From the NCBI RefSeq assembly GCF_036370855.1, contig NC_088106.1, positions 34,920,501 to 34,984,500 of the forward strand: a stretch of 64,000 bases of DNA, written 5' to 3'. The notes beneath the pieces are model-generated. The model saw only the letters and a program-made list of their open reading frames with translations, ran no database searches and was not told the origin of the DNA. A program made the translations under genes and the position numbers. Shown here one piece after another: positions 55,680 to 64,000 of the stretch; position 1 is the stretch's first letter, and each line of letters opens with the position of its first letter. Source of the DNA: Dromaius novaehollandiae (taxonomy: Eukaryota; Chordata; Aves; Casuariiformes; Dromaiidae).

Positions 55680-58080
55680 AGTCTCCTCAAAACCTCTCTG
55701 TTTCCTATTGGTGCATCTCAGAGCCTTTGCTTTTCCCTCTAGTCCTCTCAGGATGCCTGTTTGCCCTCTGAGCCCGTTAAGGTCCATCCCACTGCCCTTT
55801 AGCCCCATCAGAACCCCTCTGAGTGCCACACACTCCCCTCAGGATGACTTGGGGGTACCCCAGAATCTGATACATTCATTGCACCCTTTCAGTGTGCCCT
55901 ACAGCCCTTCTTTTCCATTGGTTGCACTGTAAAATCCTCTCTCTGCCCTATCCCTACGACCATTCCATGTGCCCTCTATCCCATCAGATCCCCTTTCCTT
56001 CCGCTCCCCTTTCCTTCTAGTCCCCTCAAGACTCCTCTATCTTCCTTTTGTTGTGCCTCGCATACCTCCATGTGTCCTCTAGTTGGCTCAAAATCGATTC
56101 CCTTCTGCCCCTCAGAGCACCTCCCAAGGTCTTCCTTGTTACCCAGGTCTTGTATTTTGGCCATCTAGGCCCCTTAGAAGCCCTCTGCTCTGCTCAGAAC
56201 CCACCCTGTGGTGCTTGTACTGCCCCAGAGCTGGCCTCTGGCCCCTCAGCCCCCTTAGGGAACAGCTAGTCTCCTCAGAAACCTTCCAGATTGCTTCCTG
56301 GTTGGCCATAGTCAGGTTTCTGGCCATCTAGTACCCTTCGGACTCCTGGCCTGCTCAGAACAACTCTTCTGGGGTGCTTGCTGTGCCTCAGAGCTCTCTT
56401 CTGGCCCCCCGGACCCCTTAGGCACCATCTAGTCTCCTTGCAACCCCTCCAGATTTCTTCCTGCTTCCCCAGAGCCATTTCTTGACCATGCAGACACGTT
56501 AGCACCCCTCTAGTGCACTCTGGACCACTCTTTTCCACAGAATTGGGCCACCCAGCTCTCTTCTGCCTGCCCCCCCCCAGTCCCTTAGACACCCTCTGGT
56601 CTTCTCGCAATCCCTCCAGATTTCCTCCTGCTTCCCTAGAGGCATTTCTTGACCGTGTAGACGCCTTAGCACCCCTCTAGTGTGCTCTGGACCCCTCTTT
56701 CCCACAGAATGGGCCCCCCCAGCTGTCTTCTGCCCCCCCCAGACCCCTTAGACACCCTCTAGTCTCCTTGGAACCCCTCATTTCTTCCTTGTTCCCCAGA
56801 GTGTTATTTTGCCCACACAAACCACTCAGAAGCCCTCTGGTGTGCTCTGGACTACTTTTTCAGCTTTCCTTCTTTCCCAGAGCTGTCTTCTATCCCCGTT
56901 AGGAATCGTCTGGTTTCTTTGCAACTTCTCCAAATTTCTTTCTTTCCCAGAGTCATTTGTTGGCCTCGTAGACCCCTTAGCAGCCCTCTAGTGCACTCTG
57001 GAGTACTCTATCAGCCTTCTTTGTGCCCCAGAGCTGTGTTTTGGACATCTAGACCCCTTTAGGACCCTGGTAGAAGCCTCAGAATCCCTCTGGAGCCTTT
57101 CTTCATACTGTGGTGCCCTGTTTTGGCCCTGTACCACATTTAGCAGCCCTCTATTCTGCTTTGGCCTAATCTTTTGACCTTTTATTTTCCCCGCTACAGA
57201 GCTCTCTTGGCCCTCTAGACCACTCATCACCCCTCTAGTCCCCTCAGCACCCTTCTAAAAGCCTTTGTCGTGCTCCAAAGCTGTCTTTTGGATCTCGAGT
57301 TCCCTTAGGACACCTCTAGTGTACTCAGAACCCCTCTGGAGGCCTTCGTTGTGCCCAGAGTCCTCTTTTGGCCATCTGCATACCATAGGAGCCTTCCTGT
57401 CCCCTCAGAGCACCTCCTGAGGTCAGTCATGTTAGCCAGTTTTGGTTTTTTTGCCATTTAGTCCCCTTAGGAGCCCTCTGGTCTGCTCAGAACCTCTCCT
57501 GGGGTGGGGTGCTTGTTGTGCCCCAGAGCTGTCCTCTGGTTCCACAGCCCCCTTCAGAACCCTCTGGTCTCCTCAGAAGCCCTCCAGATTTCTTCCTTGT
57601 TCCCCAGAGTCATTCCTTGGCCATGCAGGCCCCTCAGCACCCCTCTAGTGCACTCTGGACCACTCTTTGGGCTTTCCTTGTTCCCTAGAGCTGTCTTTTG
57701 GCTCTCTAGCTCCTTTAGAACTTCTGCAGCATTCTCGGAACTCTTCCTGAGCCCTCTCTTATGCCCTGGAGTGCTCTTTTCATCGTTCAGCTGCCTGAGT
57801 ACCCCTGTTTTCCTCTGAACCCCTTCGGAGGCTTTGCTTGTTCTCTTCTGGCTTCTTTTAGTTGCTCTCTAGTCTCTGTAAGAGATGTCTAATCTGCTCT
57901 GGGTTCCTCTTTAGAGCTTTGTTGTGCTGCATAGACCTCTGTTGGTCCTGTAGAGCCCTGAGGAACCCCTTTATTTTACTCTGGACTACTCTGTCAGCCT
58001 TCCTTGTTGTGCCCCCAGAGCCCTGCGTAGGTTCTCCAGCCCTCTTAGCATCCCTCTTCCCTCCTTGTGCCAGTCCTCCA
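55680..58080. repeat. Minisatellite of ~165-bp units (right copy, longer)
   Basis: The reverse-complement copy of the 22.07-23.17 kb repeat, extended about 1.3 kb beyond the limit of the inverted duplication. AGCACCCCTCTAGTGCACTC-type boundaries occur near 56501, 56668, 56970 and 57630. The extension means either array expansion here or truncation of the left copy. Confidence 0.85.
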
Positions 58081-59640
58081 TTTAGAAATACAGAGCTAGT
58101 ACTCCCCTGGGGAACTACCCATTCCACCTACTGACCCCTTTTTCTGAGCACTCTAGGTACTATACAGGAAGTACACCTCTTCAGAAGTACTCACATTACA
58201 GAAGCAGCCTTGTTCCAGGAGTTTATTCTGATATCTTGGTTTGCCCTAGAGGAAATGCTGTCCTGCTACAACAGCTGTATTATATGCAGGTCTGAACCAA
58301 TTAGAGCACTGTGGTGTAGTGTTCCCTTAACAGGTTATGTTGAATCTTGTAGCTTTCTTTCTAAGCATAAGCAGAACTGATTTTTAGTTTTTAGTGCAAA
58401 GGCTAGTGCTAGTTTGGGTAAAAAAAGCTTAATAACATACCTCCTGATATTATGGATACAGTATATGAAGTCTTAGTAACAAAGAAGATGGTCCATTTTA
58501 TCACAGGTCTGTTTAGCCTTTCTGTGCTCTGTTGCCCAGCTACTGAGTGGAAGCAAAAGCCTTGCTCTTACCTAGCCCTATGTATTTATGGCTGCCAGTG
58601 GTTTGCCCCTCCCCTTCCAAGGGCTTGTGGGTAGGGCAGTGGGTGAGGCTAGGGTTACATAAACCCAGGGCATTCATACAGTCTCTGCTCTCTTTGGGGG
58701 TAGTGCTCTGGAATTGCCTTGGGAAATAACAGCATTTGTTGGAAGTGAAACTATCCAGAAAGACTTACTGCTGCATTTAGAGAAGCAAAGGCCATTCCTT
58801 AATGTTAGAGCAATGAGATGGCTGAAGGTGGAGTTGTGAGCATGCCAGAAAATTGCTTATAGCAGGCAGTTTTGGTTTTGTGTTGGTATCTTGGTGTGAG
58901 GTGTTTAGAGGTGGATGAGGGTTTCTGAGTGTGCAGTTGTATCCTCTGTTAATTGTCAGTATTGCTTTCTGGTGTTTGTGTGTTGTGGAAGGGGCCTAAC
59001 TTCATCACTGGGCTCTTTGAGCATGCTGATGCTTGAGGCATTGTTTGTGCCTCTGCTGGACTGCAGACAAGAGAAGAGAGCAGGGGTCCTGGGAAAACAT
59101 TTCCTTCTACACTTACACCCTAGGTGGTGGCTGTGTGTTTTATCTCCAGTAAGGTGGATCTGTGTGAGGTATTGCTCTCATCAGCTAGTCTGGTTTCTAG
59201 CTTGCTGGATGTTTTGCTGCTCCTCAGAAATACTGTCAGCCCTGTTCAGGGAGAAACTGTGGGGTTTTTCTGTAGTATGCAGACTTGTAGAAGAGTCTAG
59301 ATTTTGTATGAAGAGGGAAGGAAGCCTTCTCCCTTCCTGTAACTGCAGTAGGATGAGAAAGGAAGTCACCTCGTCGGAAAGCAAAGCGGACTGTGAGTAA
59401 GCCCATGTGCCTGAAGAGCTCAAAAACCAACCTCCCCTCAGCTAATGAACTCACCTCTCTTCTTGGCTAAGCCTCAGTGCTGAGAGAGAAGAAACGGTTG
59501 TACTTCTCGGAACCACCAGGAACCAATTTGCAGTCTTGCCTGGCAGCTCCTTTCTTATATCCATGCCTGTGAACCTAGTGCCACCTGCCCTTTTGTGGCT
59601 CTGCTTCTGATCCCTACCCTGGCTTCTGGGGCTGCCTACT
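58080..59640. other. No gene recognised
   Basis: Unique-looking DNA beyond the minisatellite. The plus frame at 58915-59400 (161 codons, Cys/Trp-containing) and others lack family features and may be chance. Confidence 0.45.
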
Positions 59641-59787
59641 TTGCTTCTTCAGGTACTATGTTGGCCTTTTGCAGGCATGGCTGAGGATTTCAGGTGAGGT
59701 AGAATGGGTGATCAGAATGGTGTTTCAGTTGTTGTAGGGCTGGTCAGCGCTACCTGGCAGCATAGTAACTTTGTCTTGGTTTTCCAG

Positions 59788-60040
59788 GTGCCATGGGTGT
59801 CCCCACAGCAATGATGTTGGAGTCTGGAGTTGGTGCGGCACAGGTGAGCACAACATCAGTGGCGCTTTGGTGGAGGGTGCTCTTCAGCTGGAGCTGGCTG
59901 GCATGGGGGTGATCTCCTGTGCTCTGGTTTGACAGGCAATGAAGGCGAATGTGGTGACCGAAGGAAGATCAGAGAGGATGTGGCTGCCATTGAGGATGCC
60001 TCTTGAGGACCAATGGTGTGACACACAGCACTGCAAAAGC
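59788..60040 (+). CDS. Candidate exon pair, copy 1
   Basis: A 56-bp segment (59788-59843) between TTTTCCAG and gtgagc, and a second segment starting at 59936 after TTTGACAG. Spliced, they are open in the frame that gives AMGVPTAMMLESGVGAAQ, then a KANV...GRSER...LPLRM stretch. Copy 2 keeps exon length, splice sites and frame. The product is unrecognised. It could be part of a protein or a processed non-coding RNA. Confidence 0.3.
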
Positions 60041-61570
60041 TAAGGTGAGGAGCAAAGTGTTGATGTGTCTTGGGTGTGTGTGCTGACATACTGTGTAGTA
60101 TGGAGGACTCCTCTGGATGAGTGCTGTGTGTGAGGCAGAGGCAGTGGGGTGTGCATGGCAGAAAGTGAGGGTGTGGTAGGCAGAGCAGCTCCAGCCTGTG
60201 TCTGTGTTGTTGAGTAGTCTATGGGGTGTGTGTTGTAGCTGTGCTATCTTTTGCTCAGGTCTTGATGTTGCTCTTGTTTGCGCTCAAGGAGTGTGGCCCA
60301 TGCTCTGCAGCGCTAGTGCGGCAGGCATCCATTGTCTTTTGCCTGGCCTGACTCATCAGCATTGTGCTAATGGATAGCATCTTGTTCTGTGCAGGCAGCT
60401 AAAAGGGGTGGCGTGTCACTCTGGCTTTGCATCGTGGCCATTTGCAGCCATCATTGAGGCCTCCTTGGCTGTTCCTCTTCTGAGGCTGCTCTTGTTTTGC
60501 ATCTTCCTGGCGCCCTTTCAGGATTTTCTTCCCTGCATCATCAGAGCCTCAGGTCTTCCTTGCTGGCCTCTTCTGCATCACTCTTCTCAGGTCTTCCTTG
60601 CTGGCCCCTTTCCATCACAGGCAGTAGCGTCTGACTCTTCCGTGGGCTCGTCCGGAGCATCAGAGCTGTGTGGTTGTGGCATTGTAGGGCTTTTTGGCTG
60701 GCAGCATCTTATGCATGGGAATAGTTCTTTTTGCATAGGGCTTTCCTTCATGTTTGTGTCTGTGTGTCTGTTCGGGGCTGGAGCTGCCTTGCCTGTGGGT
60801 GTTAGGAATGGTAGTGCGTGGAGTGTGGCAGTGATGGGCTGGAATAGTGATTGGTCAGCATCTGTGTGTTCCATTTTACATTGCTTTTTTGCAGATGCGG
60901 ATTAGTGTTTGGATCTCTTGAGGGAGATGGAGGAAGGAAGGGGAATGCCGTAAGAAGGTGAGCTAGAGATTCCTTGTTGGAAGGAGTGTTGTGGTCAGTG
61001 GTTCCCTGGTTAATTTTTGCTTTGTGCTTGTAGGTGTGGAGCCTTGTGGAGAGCAAGTTGCTTGCGTCCGGGAGGAGCAGGGCAAGGTGAGTGTTGGTCT
61101 GAGAGAGGACGCAGAGCCCAGTGTAGGGCTGTTGTCTCGTTGGCGCTGTTCTGGTTTTACGGGTGCCTGGTGGGCCTTGGCGTGGCGGCCAATGGCCCAG
61201 CAGTCAAGATGGGTGAGCAGAGCAGGCAAAGGTGTTGTAGTGAGGTACTGTTGTGGTGGGGTGTGGTTTTGGCATCACCTCAAGGTGTGGTTGTCTCAGG
61301 TTTTGCAGGAAGTTGTGAAGAGGAGAAGTAGAGTGCTGAGAAGAGCCCGAGCAGGTAAGAGGGGGAGCTTGTTGGGTCAGAATCTGATGGCGTGGTAGGG
61401 TGATGCCGGGTTGCCTCTTGGTGATGTCTTTTGCTGTGCTTTTTCAGGTATGGTGTGGGCCTTTCCCAAGCATGGCTGAGGATTTCAGGTGAGCGGATTG
61501 GTGTTGGGCATTGTAGGGCTGGTGAGCGCTGCCTGCCAGAAGAGTCGCTTCATTATTTTGCTTTTTCCAG

Positions 61571-61806
61571 GTGCCATGGGCTTCCCTGCAGCCAGGATGC
61601 TGGTGTTTGGAATTGGCGCACTTCAGGTGAGTGGAGCACCCATGGTGCTTTGGTGGAGAGTGCTCTTGCAGGTGAGGCTGGAGCCAACTGGCATGGGGGT
61701 GACTTCTTGTGCTCTGGTTTGGCAGGTGAAGGCAAATGTGGCAAGCAAAGGAAGATCGGAGAGGACAGGTCTGCCATTGAGGATGGCTCTTGAGGACCGA
61801 TGGTGA
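61571..61806 (+). CDS. Candidate exon pair, copy 2
   Basis: A 56-bp segment (61571-61626) between TTTTTCCAG and gtgagt, and a second segment from 61736 after TTTGGCAG to a TGA near 61806. The joined frame reads AMGFPAARMLVFGIGALQ followed by KANV, GRSER and LPLRM blocks shared with copy 1. One codon differs at the junction, and the stop comes earlier than in copy 1. Confidence 0.3.
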
Positions 61807-62599
61807 TGCAGAGCACTGGAAGAGCTAAGTTGATGGGCAAAGGGTGTTGGGGTGTTTTGACTGTGTGTGTGTGTGTGTGCAGGTGTGTGCTGATGTTCAG
61901 TGTAGAGTGGATGGTTGTTCTGGATGTGTGTGTGAGGCAGTGGGGTGTGCATGGCAGAAAGTGAGGATATGCTAGGCAGAGCAGCTCCAGCCTGTGTCTG
62001 TGTTGTAGTGCAGTCTGTGGTGTGTGTTGTAGCTGTACTCTCTTTTGCTCAGGTCTTGATGTTGCTCTTGCTTGTTGTGCTCAAGGAGCACAGTCCATGC
62101 TCTGCAGCACTAGTGTGGCAGGCATCCACTGTCTTTTTGCCTGGCCTGACTCATCAGCATCGCTCCAATGGATTGTGTCTTGTTCTGTGCAGGCAGCTGA
62201 AGGGGGTGGTCTGTTGCTCTGACTTCACATCATGGCTGTTTGCAGTCAGTCATCTTTGCAGCCATCATCGAGGCCTCATCGGCCAGACCTCTTCTGAGCC
62301 TGCTCTTGTTTTGTGTCTTCCTGGCGCCCTTTCAGGGTTTTCTCCCCGGTGTTGTCACAGCCTCAGGTCTTTCTTGCTGGCCTCTTCTGCATTGCTTTTC
62401 CCAGCTTTGCTGGCCCTTTTCCGTCACGGGTGGTGGCATCTAACTCTTTCGTGGGCTCATCCAGAGCATCAGAGCTGCACGGTTGTGGCATCATAGGTCT
62501 TTCTGGCTGGCAGTGTCTTCTGTGCTGCCATTTTTGTGTGTGTGTTTGGGGGGAGAGGGAGGGTTGAGAGGTGTGTAGTAATGGCAGTGGCCAGAGCAG

Positions 62600-63090
62600 A
62601 ATAACGTATCCATGAAACTTCTTGGGGGGGTTTCAGTAAGAAGTAAAAGTATTCTTTTCTTTAAACTCTTTTTTGATTGGGTGGCCATTTGGGGGGATTC
62701 TTATTTATGCCAGTACAGTGTTACCTTTAAGAAAGGATGGAAGGAGATGGTTCTATTAGTAGGGGTGATGAATGGCTGGGATGGGAGTGAGTGGGCAGTT
62801 GTTTGGTTGTTGGGTGGGGTTGTTAGTGTGTCTAATCTTGTATGCATGTTCTTTTCTTTTTCCAGGCTCTAGTTAAAATTTCTTAGATGTTGTTTTTTTT
62901 TTTTTTTTTAAACAAACAAAAAACACACAGCTGGGGTTGTGCCCCCAGCTGGGTTTCTTTTCCCCCCCGTCAGTCCCTGATGCTCTGCAAGGTGGTGATC
63001 AATCACTGCCTGCGTGAGTGTGGAGCTTTGGCTTGGAGCTGGGTGTTTTCTAGGCAGGGTGGTTTTTGGAGGCACTTGGTCACCCTGTTA
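62600..63090. other. No gene recognised
   Basis: Includes a T-run of about 18 near 62891-62908 followed by AAACAAACAAAAAACACACA. Otherwise nothing is assigned. Confidence 0.5.
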
Positions 63091-63175
63091 TTGGGTTAGA
63101 GGGTTAGGGTCTGCCATTTAGGGTTGTGGTTAGGGCTGGTTGAGGTTAGGTTAGGGCCAGTTGGGGGTGGGGTTG
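63091..63175. repeat. Degenerate TTAGGG (telomere-like) repeats
   Basis: Exact TTAGGG at about 63104, 63118, 63130 and 63151, with near copies (TTAGAGGG, TTAGG) between them, all in the same orientation. They resemble interstitial or subtelomeric vertebrate telomere repeats. Confidence 0.6.
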
Positions 63176-63494
63176 GGGATTAGTTAACAGGCAAAAATAT
63201 ATTGGTGACGGCAATACAGAAAGAAGGACTAGTGTTTCACAGTGCTGTTGTTGTCTTTTAAATAAACTATCTCATCTTTCTGGGCTTTCTTATCTGACCT
63301 GAAAAATAGGAACAGTACTCCCTTGTATCACAGGTCATTTCAATGCATAATTAAAGAAGTCTGGTCAGAAGCTATGATGAAAATGCCCCATACTTGTGAC
63401 TACTGAGAAAATAAATTGTGTGTTGCCATTTTCCCATTACTTCTAGGTGTTGAATCAGTTTCTTGTTGGGAGATAACATGAGTGTGCTACCAAC

Positions 63495-64000
63495 ATGCCT
63501 GAGAGGAATCACTATGTGGCCATTGAGGCTTATTCCCTCTGGACTAACAAAGCCAAGAGGTGAAGGTAACTTGCTTTTTTTTTTAAGCACATTAATAGGG
63601 AATCTTGGAATGATCACGTAGATCAAGGTTGATTCCCCCGGCTTCATACACGGTGTACCTTTTCCTCAGTAGCTTGGCTTTTGTGGATTTCTGTTACTGC
63701 TCAGCTATCTCCCCAAGGTTGCTGGTGAACTCCTCAGCAGTGAGGAGAGCCATTTCAATCAGTGCCTGTGTGGCACAGCTATTCACTTTTCTCCTCGTGG
63801 CTCGTGTTAAGTGTCTCCTGCTGGCAGTAATGGCATATGACTGCGCGTGGCTGTCTGTAACCTTCTACTTTATGCAACTGTCATGTCCTCAAAAGCCTAT
63901 ACACAGATGGTAATCATTTCCTATTTCATTGGCTTTGTCCATGCACTTGCACAAACTATCTCCACCTTCACATCCTCTTTCTGTAACTCCAGTGTTATCA
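63495..64000 (+). pseudogene. Olfactory receptor pseudogene (5' part, runs off the window)
   Basis: Starts at ATG 63495 with an N-terminal NH-x-V-x-x-E pattern typical of olfactory receptors, then a TGA after about 22 codons and frameshifts around a T-run near 63575. The TM1 end is recognisable (LIGNLGMIT). The frame from 63629 gives TM2 (FLSSLAFVDFCY), TM3 and the family signature MAYDRYVAIC in degraded form (MAYDCAWLSV, with Arg and Tyr lost). A TAA ends that frame near 63911, and similarity continues towards TM5 at the window edge. The overall pattern is closest to class II receptors such as family 5. It is non-functional. Confidence 0.85.

Larger units (their letters stand above)
45653..56730. 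repeat. Inverted duplication, right arm
   Basis: Reverse complement of 22070-29883. It is 11.1 kb long because of two extra blocks: 47115-49797 (2.7 kb, absent from the left arm) and a solo LTR at 51371-52004. It also lacks one of the three tandem promoter units present in the left arm, and a 46-bp duplication seen near 24.02-24.11 kb. The arm begins within a few bases of an AT-rich near-palindrome (45557-45655). Confidence 0.92.
59645..62600. repeat. Tandem duplication, ~1.8-kb unit
   Basis: 59.65-61.44 kb and 61.44-62.6 kb are diverged copies. CATGGCTGAGGATTTCAGGTGA is at 59676 and 61471, and GGCAGCTAAAAGGGG/GGCAGCTGAAGGGG is at 60396 and 62191, both giving an offset of 1795 bp. Similarity extends through GT-rich stretches and exon-like segments. 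A (GT)n run lies at 61861-61880 in the second copy. Confidence 0.88.

Noticed and set aside
63372..63647. 91-codon minus-strand frame
   Set aside because: Antisense shadow of the olfactory-receptor pseudogene.

Overview
The window looks like sauropsid, most likely bird, nuclear DNA. The reasons are GC-rich CpG-island promoters next to long minisatellite arrays, scattered LTR retroelements, intron-sized spacing between candidate exons, and an olfactory-receptor pseudogene beside degenerate TTAGGG repeats at the right end. The species cannot be named from the sequence. No intact, well-known protein-coding gene is visible. Most long reading frames are by-products of tandem repeats or CpG islands.

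Layout: (1) 1-10.6 kb and 15.64-16.7 kb are an array of about 65-bp monomers with higher-order copies. It is split by a different array of about 31-bp monomers (10.73-15.64 kb). (2) 16.7-22 kb is mostly unique AT-rich DNA with two minus-strand LTR-like pieces. (3) 22.07-29.88 kb and 45.65-56.73 kb are the arms of a large inverted duplication around a 15.8-kb spacer. Each arm carries a minisatellite family with units of about 165 bp, a CpG-island promoter with tandem ZNF143-type elements, and conserved polyadenylation signals. The right arm also holds a 2.7-kb extra segment and a clean solo LTR. (4) The spacer holds a second CpG island (31.65-33.3 kb), a third, LTR-interrupted copy of the ZNF143-type promoter (34.0-35.2 kb), a candidate spliced gene on the plus strand (about 35.2-42.6 kb), an antisense defective retroviral gag-pol-env remnant (38.4-41.5 kb) in a predicted intron of that gene, and GC-rich low-order repeats with isolated exon-like segments. 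(5) 56.7-64 kb holds more of the minisatellite, a 1.8-kb tandem duplication with paired exon-like segments, telomere-like repeats and the olfactory-receptor pseudogene.

How the parts relate: one promoter module appears three times, twice in the inverted arms and once in the spacer. LTR insertions present in only one copy give an order of events: duplication first, insertions later. The spacer copy lies directly upstream of the best candidate gene, which suggests that the duplication moved promoter modules. The candidate gene's exons (open, mostly phase 0, with plausible splice sites, a stop codon and an AATAAA) need transcript support, because its protein is not recognised.
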